Shown: piece after piece, positions 17,257 through 24,961 of the stretch
Position numbering within the stretch: the stretch's first letter is position 1
Layout of the letters: each line of letters begins with the position of its first letter
Assembly: GCA_020639235.1 (NCBI GenBank)
Contig: JACKHC010000001.1
Location: 310,001-374,000 of the forward strand
Source: Phycisphaeraceae bacterium
Lineage (GTDB): Bacteria > Planctomycetota > Phycisphaerae > Phycisphaerales > UBA1924
Length of the DNA stretch: 64,000 nt
Reading direction: 5' to 3'
Made by a program: the position numbers and the translations under genes
Notes under the pieces: model-generated
Seen by the model: the letters and a program-made list of their open reading frames with translations, nothing else
Told to the model about the DNA's origin: nothing
Database searches by the model: none

Positions 17257-17886
17257 GGTGGCGAGGCCGGCGAGGTCGTAGGCGCAGGACCGGCAGAGGC
17301 CGCGTTTGACTCGGCGGTAGCGTTTGAGCGCGGCGATGCCGAAGAGCGGGAGGAAGAGGAGTGTCGCGTAGAAGAGTGTGTTGATTGTGAAGCCGAGGGG
17401 GATGGGGAGGAGTGGGATGGGCTGCGAACTCTTCTTCCTAGAGATTCGCTGCGTCCAAGTCGATTGAAATCCGTAGTGCCACATTTTCGATGTGTCAGCA
17501 GAGTCTGGGTGGCTGACTCGCCAACATCGCATTGATCTCTGCGGCCACCCGGCGTCGTGAACAACGACCGTATGGCACACAATGTCGCCATCCATTCCGC
17601 TTGTTGACAATCGGCATCCGTTATTGCGGATCACATTGATGCTTGATATCTGCCTTGAAGTCACACCGACAGTGAAGACGCTCTCGATTCCCATGTTGGG
17701 TGCGGGTGTATCTGCGGGCATCTTCACAGGCCAGACCGCGTCGATCTGCGCCGGAATTCTCACGCCCGTGCCAATGGTTAATTGTGTGAGTGTCCACGCC
17801 ACGGCGACATTGACGATCGCGCCGAGGATGAGGCACAGAACGATGCGGCGGGCCCACTTCCATCGGGTTGATGGATTCTTTGTCAC
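17197..17886 (-). CDS. Zinc-ribbon (CPECG) membrane protein, array copy 2
   Basis: 229 residues from a GTG that overlaps the stop of copy 3 (GTGA). N-terminal helix (RRIVLCLILGAIVNVAVAW), variable region with VVVHDAGWPQRSMRCW, second helix PIPLGFTINTLFYATLLFLP, then GLCRSCAYDLAGLATCPECG and the tail ATNDSRSQNETSMA. Four Cys in two CxxC pairs make a zinc site. Start and stop overlap with both neighbours, so translation is probably coupled. The function is unknown. Confidence 0.72.
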   Translation of the reverse strand: MTKNPSTRWKWARRIVLCLILGAIVNVAVAWTLTQLTIGTGVRIPAQIDAVWPVKMPADTPAPNMGIESVFTVGVTSRQISSINVIRNNGCRLSTSGMDGDIVCHTVVVHDAGWPQRSMRCWRVSHPDSADTSKMWHYGFQSTWTQRISRKKSSQPIPLLPIPLGFTINTLFYATLLFLPLFGIAALKRYRRVKRGLCRSCAYDLAGLATCPECGATNDSRSQNETSMA

Positions 17887-17942
17887 GCCATACTCGTTTC
17901 GTTCTGCGAGCGCGAATCGTTCGTTGCGCCGCATTCGGGGCA
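17794..17942. repeat. 149-base tandem-array repeat, copy 2
   Basis: This is the partner of 17108-17256. It covers the C-terminal codons of array copy 3 (ending NETSMA) and the first about 30 codons of array copy 2. Confidence 0.8.
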
Positions 17943-18572
17943 GATGGGGAGGCCCGCGAGGTCGTAGGCGCAGTTCGTGCAGTGGCCTCGGCGGATGCGG
18001 CGATGGCGCTTGAGTGCGGAGATACCGAAGAGCGGGAAGAAGACGAGCGCTGCGTAGAAGAGTGTGTTGATTGTGAAGCCGAGGGGGAGGGGGCGGAGCG
18101 GCACCACCGCATTCACTCTGATGATGTCCCGGTTTGTCCAAAGCAGATCAGCGCTCGTCAAAGCATAGTGATTCGTTTGTTGGGAATCAGAAGACAGTCC
18201 ACCCATCGACTCGTCCAAGGACCATCCTTCAAACGATCTCTGGGGCCAACCTGCTCGGCGTTGACTTGTAAAGAACACCAATGGTTCGAATGCGACTCCC
18301 TCTGATGAGTCAAATCGCCTCATCGTTATTCTGATTATCGCATTGTCCGTGACGCCGAGTTTTTTCACCGATGACTCGGCCTCAGGGGGAGGCCAGTGAT
18401 CGGGCACCTGCATCGGCCAAACTGACACGGGAGTACCAAGTGGAAAGTTGCTGGCCTTGGAAGTGCGCGCGGAGATAATCCACGCCACGGCGACATTGAA
18501 TATCGCGCCGAGGATGAGGCACAGAACGATGCGGCGCGCCCATTTCCAACGGGTTGATCGTTTGTGTGTCAC
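17883..18572 (-). CDS. Zinc-ribbon (CPECG) membrane protein, array copy 3
   Basis: 229 residues, the same length as copy 2. N-terminal helix RRIVLCLILGAIFNVAVAW, variable region with SQRRAGWPQRSFEGW, second helix PLPLGFTINTLFYAALVFFP, then GHCTNCAYDLAGLPICPECG and the same tail as copy 2 (ATNDSRSQNETSMA). The GTG at 18572 is chosen by alignment with copies 1 and 2. Its Shine-Dalgarno (GAGGGG) appears to be supplied by the hairpin repeat at 18582. It is the first gene of the array, downstream of dxr. Confidence 0.72.
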   Translation of the reverse strand: MTHKRSTRWKWARRIVLCLILGAIFNVAVAWIISARTSKASNFPLGTPVSVWPMQVPDHWPPPEAESSVKKLGVTDNAIIRITMRRFDSSEGVAFEPLVFFTSQRRAGWPQRSFEGWSLDESMGGLSSDSQQTNHYALTSADLLWTNRDIIRVNAVVPLRPLPLGFTINTLFYAALVFFPLFGISALKRHRRIRRGHCTNCAYDLAGLPICPECGATNDSRSQNETSMA

Positions 18573-18581
18573 TTCTGAGTA

Positions 18582-18643
18582 CCCCTCACCCGGCTGCTCC
18601 CGTTGGTCGCAGCCACCCTCTCCCTCAAGGGGAGAGGGTGCAG
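18582..18643. repeat. Family-B hairpin repeat
   Basis: CCCCTCACCCGGCTGCTCCC, then CCCTCTCCCTCAAGGGGAGAGGG. It fills the spacer between dxr and the zinc-ribbon array and matches the copy at 11433 closely over its distal half. Confidence 0.7.
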
Positions 18644-18648
18644 GCGCA

Positions 18649-19878
18649 TCATCGGGTTGGTGCGTTGACATTCTCATGAACGCGCGACTGCACGAAGCGG
18701 CGCGCTTCGGCGTCGGCGGCGAAGACATCGTCCAGCGAGCGGATGTCGGAGACGCCGACTTCATCGAGGGCGGCTTTGGTGACCTGCGGGATCATGCCGA
18801 AGGGCATTTTGCGGGCGAGGAAGGCTTCGACGGCGGCTTCGTTGGCGGCATTCATGACGGCGCCGGCGGTGCCGCCGCGGTCGATGACTTCGTAGCCCAG
18901 GTCGAGCGCGGGGAAGCGCTGGGTATCGGGCTGGGCGAAGTTGAGGTCGGCGAACTTGTCCCACGCGATGCCGGGCGCGATGCCATCGGGGCGGTGGGGG
19001 AAGGCGAGGGCGAACTGGATAGGCGTGCGCATGTCGGGCGAGCCGCACTGGGCGATGACGGAGCGGTCGGTGAACTCGACGAAGGCATGCACGATGGACT
19101 GCGGATGAATCAGGACGCCGAGGCGGTCGGAACCCACGCCGAAGAGCCAGTGGGCCTCGATGAGTTCCAGCGCTTTGTTGGTGAGCGACGCGGAGTCGAT
19201 GGTGACTTTCGCGCCCATGCTCCAGGTGGGGTGGGCGAGGGCGTCTTCGGGTGTGGCGTTGTAGGTGTCTTCGAGTGAGCGCTCGCGTAGCGCGCCGCCG
19301 GAGGCGGTGAGGACGATCTTTGCGACTTCATCGCAGAGGTTGATGGGGGGCTGGATCTGGCCGTGCGCGCGGGCGGCGAGGCATTGCCAGACGCCGGAGT
19401 GCTCGGAGTCCACCGGGAGGAGTCGCGCGCCGGACTTGTTGGCGGCGGCGGTGACGATGGAACCGGCGGCGACGAGGGTTTCCTTGTTGGCCAGCGCGAC
19501 ATCGATGCCCAGTTCGAGGGCTGCGAGCGTGGCGGGGACACCGGCGGAGCCGACCATGGAGGCGAGGACGATGTCGCACTCGACCTCGCGGACGAGTTGT
19601 TCGGCGGCGTCGGGGCCGGTGCGGATGTTGGCGCCTTTTGGTGCGCCGTTGGTTTCGCAGTCGTGCGCGAGTGCGAGGTTGGTGACACCCAGTTCGCGGG
19701 CCTGGGCGGAGAGCGCCTCGGCGTTGCGTCCGGCGGCGAGCGCGACCACTTCGAAGCGGAAGGGGATGCGCTGGTGCATGAAGTGCGCGTTGAGGTTGGC
19801 GATGACCTGGATCGTCTGGGTGCCGATCGAGCCGGTGGAGCCGAGGATGATGACGCGCTTCGTGTGGTGTTCGCTCAT
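18649..19878 (-). CDS. dxr: 1-deoxy-D-xylulose 5-phosphate reductoisomerase
   Basis: 409 residues. It converts 1-deoxyxylulose 5-phosphate with NADPH to methylerythritol 4-phosphate, the committed step of the non-mevalonate isoprenoid pathway. Seen are the nucleotide-binding GSTGSIG (13-19), ALANKETLVAAG, the metal site PVDSEHSGVWQCL, TASGGALRE, MGAKVTIDSASLTNKALELIEAHWLF, and the C-terminal FPALDLGYEVI and NAANEAAVEAFL. GGAGG precedes the ATG. It lies 41 bases downstream of the RNase E/G gene and upstream of the zinc-ribbon array and rseP. Confidence 0.97.
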   Translation of the reverse strand: MSEHHTKRVIILGSTGSIGTQTIQVIANLNAHFMHQRIPFRFEVVALAAGRNAEALSAQARELGVTNLALAHDCETNGAPKGANIRTGPDAAEQLVREVECDIVLASMVGSAGVPATLAALELGIDVALANKETLVAAGSIVTAAANKSGARLLPVDSEHSGVWQCLAARAHGQIQPPINLCDEVAKIVLTASGGALRERSLEDTYNATPEDALAHPTWSMGAKVTIDSASLTNKALELIEAHWLFGVGSDRLGVLIHPQSIVHAFVEFTDRSVIAQCGSPDMRTPIQFALAFPHRPDGIAPGIAWDKFADLNFAQPDTQRFPALDLGYEVIDRGGTAGAVMNAANEAAVEAFLARKMPFGMIPQVTKAALDEVGVSDIRSLDDVFAADAEARRFVQSRVHENVNAPTR

Positions 19879-19919
19879 GCGTGCCTCCGCGCACGATGGT
19901 AGTTCAACTGGAGGATTGA

Positions 19920-22532
19920 TCAGTCATCGCGGCGGGCGGGGATGTCGCCCGGCTTGAGTCGGCGGCGGTTGCTGCCGTAGAGCGAGCGCTTGGGCGCAAC
20001 GACCTTGACGGCGGGCGCATCGGGTTTGGCCTCTTTCGGCTGCGAGTCGCTCTTAGGCGCATCGGCGCTTGCGCCGGTCTTCTTCTTGGAGCGCTTGCGG
20101 CGCGACTTCTTCTTGGGGGCTTCGTCGTCGGGCGAGTCGTCGCTCCTGGCTTCGGCCTCGGGGGCTTCGTCCCTGGACGGCTCGGTCGCGGTGGAAGTCT
20201 TCTTCTTGGAGCGGGAGCGGCGACGCTTCTTCTTGGTGGTCGGCTCGGGCGCTTCGTCGGAGTCGTCCGCATCGGGCGCATCGTCGTTCGCGGCGGGCTT
20301 TGCTTCCGCCGGATCGACATCCCACGACGAGGCGCGGTCGTCATCGACGGGGACCATCGTTGGCGCGTTGGAGCCGCCGGCGTGGTCTGATGGCGCGGCG
20401 GCGTTGGCCTCGGCGGCTTCGGCGTTGCGGTTCTTGTTGCGGCCCCGTCCGCCTCTGCGGCGGCGGCGCTTCTTTTTGGGCGCTTCGCCGTTGGCGGAGG
20501 CATCGCCCGTCCCCCCCGTCCCCCCCGCCCCCCCCGCCCCCTCTTCGCGCGATTCGTCCTGGCGGTCGTCATCCTCATCGGCGTCTGATTGTGGTGCGCG
20601 CTGGGGGAGTTCGGAGGGCGCGATATCCCACGAGTCGCCGCGGACGGGAGCGTCTTTGGGCGGGGCAGATGAAGCCGGTTTCGGCTCGCGCTGGGGTGAG
20701 TCGTCGTGATCGGTGTGCGCGCCGTCGGCGTCGCCTCGGTTCTTGTTTCGGCCGCGACCGCCCCGACGGCGGCGGCGCTTCTTGCGGCCGCCTTCGCCTT
20801 GTTGCCCGTCGTCGGAGGCGGAGGCGCGCTGCGATGCCTCGACGATGGCCTGGCCCTCTTCGTCTGCGGGGACGGCGTGCTCTTCGTCGATGAGGTCGTC
20901 GCCTTCGGTGCGCATGTCGACGGCCCAGTCGTCTTCGATGGGGTCGTCGCTTGTCCAGACCTTGAGGTTGTTGGGCGCCTGGAGTTTGGGGAGTCTCTCG
21001 ACATCGAGGTCTGAGCCGTCGGCGCGGTAGGCGTAGAAGGCGACGCGATCGACGGGGATGTCCTCGCTCACGCGCACGTCCGCCTGGCGGCCGGACTCCT
21101 GCTCGATGCGGATGAGCGTCTGGCGCTTGGCGCTGAGGAGTTCGCCCGCGACGCGCGGCGAGACGACCATCTCGACGCGCTGGACCTGCGGGGCGTCGAG
21201 GAGCCGGGCCAGTTCGCGGAGCGCTTCGGCGGCGACGCTGGCGGGGCGTTTGAGGACGCCCCGGCCTTCGCATCGCGGGCAGGGCGCGAAGTGGACCTTG
21301 CGCTGGCTCTCGCGCTGGCGCTGTCGGGTCATCTCGACGATGCCGAACTGCGAGATGGGCAGGACCTTGGTGGAGGCGCGGTCGTTCTTAAGCCGGTCGC
21401 GGAAGCGGGACTCGATCTGTCGGCGGTTGGAGCGGGACATCATGTCGATGAGGTCGCAGACGACGAGGCCGCCGATATCGCGGAGGCGGAGTTGTCGGCA
21501 GATCTCGTCGACGGCTTCGACATTGGTTTTGAATGCGGTGGTCTCGGCGTCGCGGTTGGAGCGCATGCGCCCGGAGTTGACATCGATGGCGATCATGGCT
21601 TCGGTTTCGTCGATGACGATGGAGCCGCCCGAGGGGAGGGGGACTTCGCGCGCGAGCATGAGCGAGATTTGCTCTTCGATGCCGTAGGCGTGGAAGAGGG
21701 GCGTGGTGCGGTCGAAGTGGAGGAGTTTGGTGGAGGCGCGTGGGGAGACGATCTTCATGAATCGCCAGGCGCGCTGGAGGGCGTGTTCATCATCGATGAC
21801 GATCTCATCGACATCGGCGGTCCACTGATCGCGGAGGGAGCGCATGAGGAGATCGGACTCGGCGTAGAGGAGGCGGGGCTTGTTGCCGCCGGTCTTCTGG
21901 CGCTTCTCGATGTCCTTGGTGAGCCGCTGGAGGTAGGCGAGGTCGCGTTTGAGTTCGGTCTTGGGGCGGTCCATGCCGGCGGTGCGGAGGATGAAGCCGT
22001 AGCCATCGGGGAGGTCGAGCCCGTCGAGCTGGGCGCGCATGGCCTTGCGGATGTCTTCGTCTTCGACTTTTCGCGAGACGCCGACCTTGTCCATGCCGGG
22101 GAGCATGACGAGGTAGCGGCCGGGGATGGAGAGGTATGTGGTGAGGGTGGGTCCCTTGGTGGAGATGCCCTCTTTGAGCACCTGCACGATGACCTGCTGG
22201 CCTCGCTTGAGGCACTGCTGGATGGGGGGTCGTTCGCGGCGCGGGGTTTTGCGGCCGATCTTCTCGGTGTCTTCCTCGTCGGCGCCGGGGAAGTATGAGG
22301 GGTGGAGGTCGGAGATGTGGAGGAAGCCGTTCTGTTCGTGGCCGAAGTCGATGAACGCGGCCTGGATGCCGGCTTCGACATTGATCACTTTGCCGACGTA
22401 GATGTTTCCGACATAGGAGACGGCGTTGGCGCGCTCGGAGTGGAGTTCTTCGAGTCGATCGTCAACAACCATCGCGACGCGGCATTCTTCGCCCGCGACA
22501 TAACTGATGAGCATCCGCTTTTTGGCGCCCAT
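19920..22532 (-). CDS. rne: Ribonuclease E/G family endoribonuclease with long basic/acidic tail
   Basis: 870 residues. The catalytic half holds an S1 domain (about 40-150), the 5'-sensor region, the DNase-like active site with Asp317 in IAIDVNSG and Asp360 in VVCDLIDM, and the zinc link CPRC at 418-421. It cleaves single-stranded RNA in mRNA decay and rRNA processing. The tail (540-870) is low-complexity: acidic stretches alternate with basic patches such as KKRRRRRGGRGRNKNR, seen twice, and two KKKRRRSRSKKK-like patches. This resembles the scaffold half of RNase E more than RNase G. One Gly-Thr-Ala run (about 675) comes from C-homopolymer DNA. Confidence 0.94.
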   Translation of the reverse strand: MGAKKRMLISYVAGEECRVAMVVDDRLEELHSERANAVSYVGNIYVGKVINVEAGIQAAFIDFGHEQNGFLHISDLHPSYFPGADEEDTEKIGRKTPRRERPPIQQCLKRGQQVIVQVLKEGISTKGPTLTTYLSIPGRYLVMLPGMDKVGVSRKVEDEDIRKAMRAQLDGLDLPDGYGFILRTAGMDRPKTELKRDLAYLQRLTKDIEKRQKTGGNKPRLLYAESDLLMRSLRDQWTADVDEIVIDDEHALQRAWRFMKIVSPRASTKLLHFDRTTPLFHAYGIEEQISLMLAREVPLPSGGSIVIDETEAMIAIDVNSGRMRSNRDAETTAFKTNVEAVDEICRQLRLRDIGGLVVCDLIDMMSRSNRRQIESRFRDRLKNDRASTKVLPISQFGIVEMTRQRQRESQRKVHFAPCPRCEGRGVLKRPASVAAEALRELARLLDAPQVQRVEMVVSPRVAGELLSAKRQTLIRIEQESGRQADVRVSEDIPVDRVAFYAYRADGSDLDVERLPKLQAPNNLKVWTSDDPIEDDWAVDMRTEGDDLIDEEHAVPADEEGQAIVEASQRASASDDGQQGEGGRKKRRRRRGGRGRNKNRGDADGAHTDHDDSPQREPKPASSAPPKDAPVRGDSWDIAPSELPQRAPQSDADEDDDRQDESREEGAGGAGGTGGTGDASANGEAPKKKRRRRRGGRGRNKNRNAEAAEANAAAPSDHAGGSNAPTMVPVDDDRASSWDVDPAEAKPAANDDAPDADDSDEAPEPTTKKKRRRSRSKKKTSTATEPSRDEAPEAEARSDDSPDDEAPKKKSRRKRSKKKTGASADAPKSDSQPKEAKPDAPAVKVVAPKRSLYGSNRRRLKPGDIPARRDD

Positions 22533-22885
22533 GACATCCTTTCAGGGGCGGCGGCGACGCGCAGGAGTTGTGGCTTCCGAGATGTGCGAGACGGCGCTGC
22601 GGCGTTGCCCTTATGGGCAATGCTGTCATCGCGTCTGGCATGTTCCGGTCGCGTTCCACGCGGCGATATTCCCGCCCGCGTTATGCGGCCCGATCGGGGG
22701 ATTGGCGCTCCGCGAGAGCAGGGAGCGAGCGACTCGTCGCTCGCGTTCCGGGCTCTGTTGATCCGGCGCTGCGATCGGGGAGGGACTCCGCCGAGGCGCT
22801 GACACGGATCGTGCCGCGGGTCGCTGCCGGCCCGATGAGCCGCCAACGGTTGATCTGGTCCCAGGGATGATTTCCGCGTGAGCGG
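22533..22885 (-). promoter_or_regulatory. Long upstream region of the RNase E/G gene with two hairpins
   Basis: This 353-base spacer has no gene. It can fold into GCGTTGCCC-TTAT-GGGCAATGC (about 22602-22623, one G-U pair) and GCGAGCGA-CTCG-TCGCTCGC (22725-22744). Neither is followed by a T-run, so they are not terminators. E. coli rne is autoregulated through hairpins in its leader; the same is possible here but is inference. Confidence 0.4.
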
Positions 22886-24646
22886 TCATCCGTCGGCGGT
22901 ACGCCCGTCGAGCAACCCGGGGAAGTTCTTTGAGACCTGGTCGCGGATAAATGCGTTGACCTGGGTCTCGGAATCGAACGAGCCGACCGCGCGGGCCAAC
23001 CGTTCGCACTCTGGTACATCGACCGAACGGACGACCTTCTTGAGGTGGGGTATTCGGCTCGGTGTCGAAGAAATAGTACGCAGGCCCAGGCCGATCAGCA
23101 ACATGGTGTAGGTGACATCGCCGCCGACCTCGCCGCAGAGGGAGACATCGATGCCGGCGCGTCGGCCGGCGCGGATGACATCCTTGATGAGGCGGAGGAC
23201 GGCGGGGTGGGCCGGGGAATAGAGGTTGGCGACGCGCTCATTGGTGCGGTCCACCGCGAGGGTGTACTGGACGAGGTCGTTGGTTCCGATGGAGAAGAAG
23301 TCGGCCTCTTTGGCGAAGGCGTGGGCCATGACGGCGGCGGAGGGGACCTCGACCATCATGCCGACGGGGGCCTCGCGTGCGAAGGGTAGGCCGTCGGCAT
23401 CGAGGTCTTCCTTGACATCGTCGAGGTGCATGCGCGCCTGACGGAGTTCGGAGATGTTGGCGATGAGGGGGAACATGACGCGGATGGGCCCGTGGGCGCC
23501 GGCGCGGAGGATCGCGCGGAGCTGCGTGCGGAACATCGCGACATTCTGGAGGCAGTAGCGGATGGATCGGCACCCGAGGAAGGGGTTGCGCTCGGGGACG
23601 AGGGCGCGCTCCTGGGTGTATTTGTCGGCGCCGAGGTCGAAGGTGCGGAATGTGACGGGGCGTCCGGCGCTGCGTTCGACGGCGGCTTTGTATTGCTCGT
23701 ACTGCTCGTCTTCGGTGGGTTCGTGATCAGAGGTGAGCCAGAGGAACTCGGTGCGGAAGAGCCCGACGCCGTCGCCGCCGTTCTCGACGACGTTCTCGGC
23801 TTCTTCGCCGAACTCGATGTTGCCCATGAGTTTGAGTTCGGTGCCGTCGGTGGTTGTGGCGGGGAGGGGGCGTAGTTCGTCGAGTGAGCGTGCGAGTTCG
23901 TTGTTGTCGGCGATGCGTTGTTCGTAGCGGGCGATGGTGGCGTCGTCGGGGTCGAGGACGATGGCGCCGCGGTCGCCGTCGAGGATGATGGTCTGGCCGT
24001 CGTGGGCGTTCTCGACGAGTCTTTCGAGGCCGACGACGGCGGGGATGACCAGGGCGCGGGCGAAGATGGCGGTGTGGGATGTGGGGCCGCCGGAGTCGGT
24101 CGCGAACCCGAGGACGCCCTTGCCTCGGAACATGGCGGTCTGCGTGGGTGTGAGGTCCTTGGCGACGACGACGGCGCCCTCGGTGGAGCGCGCCGAGTCG
24201 CGCTCGTGTGAGCCGACGAGGTGACCGATGACGCGGTGGTTGAGGTCCCAGACATCATCGACCTTGGTCTGGAAGGCGGAGTCGGGCATGGAGGCGAACA
24301 TCTCGGCGACGACGCGGAACTGCTCCTGCACGGCGTGCTCGGCGTTGACCTTTTCGTCTTCGATTCGTCGGCGGATGGGCTCGACGAGGGAGCGGTCGCG
24401 GAGCATGCCCTGGTGGAAGGCGAAGATGGCTGCGGCTTCCTTGCCGAGGTGTTGCTCTGCTTCGGTGCGCATCCTGGAGAGATCGGTGAGGGAGGCATCG
24501 AGGGCCTTATCGAAGCGGGCGCGTTCGGTCTCGATTTCGGCGGCGCTAATTGAACGGCGCTGGACGCGTTCGCGCGGGTCGTTGAGCACCAGGACGCGCC
24601 CGATGACCACGCCCGATGAGACCGGGATGCCTCGCAGTTCCCGCAT
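22886..24646 (-). CDS. ptsI: Phosphoenolpyruvate-protein phosphotransferase (PTS enzyme I)
   Basis: 586 residues, normal for enzyme I. It takes phosphate from phosphoenolpyruvate and passes it to HPr. The phosphorylated His191 lies in DSGGPTSHTAIFARAL. The barrel domain shows FRTEFLW, NPFLGCRSIRYCL, VMFPLI, GMMVEVPSAAVMA, SIGTNDLVQYTLAVDR and the catalytic Cys in SLCGEVGGD. GGGAG sits 4 bases upstream of ATG 24646; a frame further upstream has no family sequence. No HPr or sugar EII gene is in the window, so it may serve regulation more than sugar import. Confidence 0.94.
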   Translation of the reverse strand: MRELRGIPVSSGVVIGRVLVLNDPRERVQRRSISAAEIETERARFDKALDASLTDLSRMRTEAEQHLGKEAAAIFAFHQGMLRDRSLVEPIRRRIEDEKVNAEHAVQEQFRVVAEMFASMPDSAFQTKVDDVWDLNHRVIGHLVGSHERDSARSTEGAVVVAKDLTPTQTAMFRGKGVLGFATDSGGPTSHTAIFARALVIPAVVGLERLVENAHDGQTIILDGDRGAIVLDPDDATIARYEQRIADNNELARSLDELRPLPATTTDGTELKLMGNIEFGEEAENVVENGGDGVGLFRTEFLWLTSDHEPTEDEQYEQYKAAVERSAGRPVTFRTFDLGADKYTQERALVPERNPFLGCRSIRYCLQNVAMFRTQLRAILRAGAHGPIRVMFPLIANISELRQARMHLDDVKEDLDADGLPFAREAPVGMMVEVPSAAVMAHAFAKEADFFSIGTNDLVQYTLAVDRTNERVANLYSPAHPAVLRLIKDVIRAGRRAGIDVSLCGEVGGDVTYTMLLIGLGLRTISSTPSRIPHLKKVVRSVDVPECERLARAVGSFDSETQVNAFIRDQVSKNFPGLLDGRTADG

Positions 24647-24961
24647 GGAACTCCCACAAAGCGATGATGGAATAACACGGGTGTTCCCGCGTGAAGTTGT
24701 GCATCCTATGGCAAACGCGGCGTAGGCCGATGTGCGGCTCAAGCGGGCCTGCGGCGATGGCCGATGTCCGGATATGGGCGGTGACTTGTCTCGCCCGCAT
24801 GATCGGTCGCGAGGGGCACGCGATTGACGGTTCTATCTTGACTTTGGGCTGGTTGGATGCTCCAATGGTTTCGTTGAGCCGGGGGGACCGGCGGGATGAT
24901 CGCGGCGGGGAAAGCCGACGGCGTTCCGGATCGATGACGATCAAACTGATTGATTGACTGA
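24647..24961. other. Divergent spacer between enzyme I and rho
   Basis: This 315-base region has no open frame of note. It must contain the promoters of both neighbours. A short dyad AACAC-GG-GTGTT is at 24674-24685, close to the enzyme I start. Near the rho start the sequence repeats GATTGATTGACTGA and has no clear Shine-Dalgarno. Confidence 0.5.
24838..24866 (+). promoter_or_regulatory. Candidate promoter of rho
   Basis: TTGACT, a 17-base spacer and TCCAAT match sigma-70 elements at five of six and four of six positions. This would leave a leader of about 90 bases before rho. Confidence 0.4.

Noticed and set aside
24674..24685. Operator-like dyad AACAC-GG-GTGTT near enzyme I
   Set aside because: The arms are only five bases long and no second copy is present, so a regulator site is not supported.
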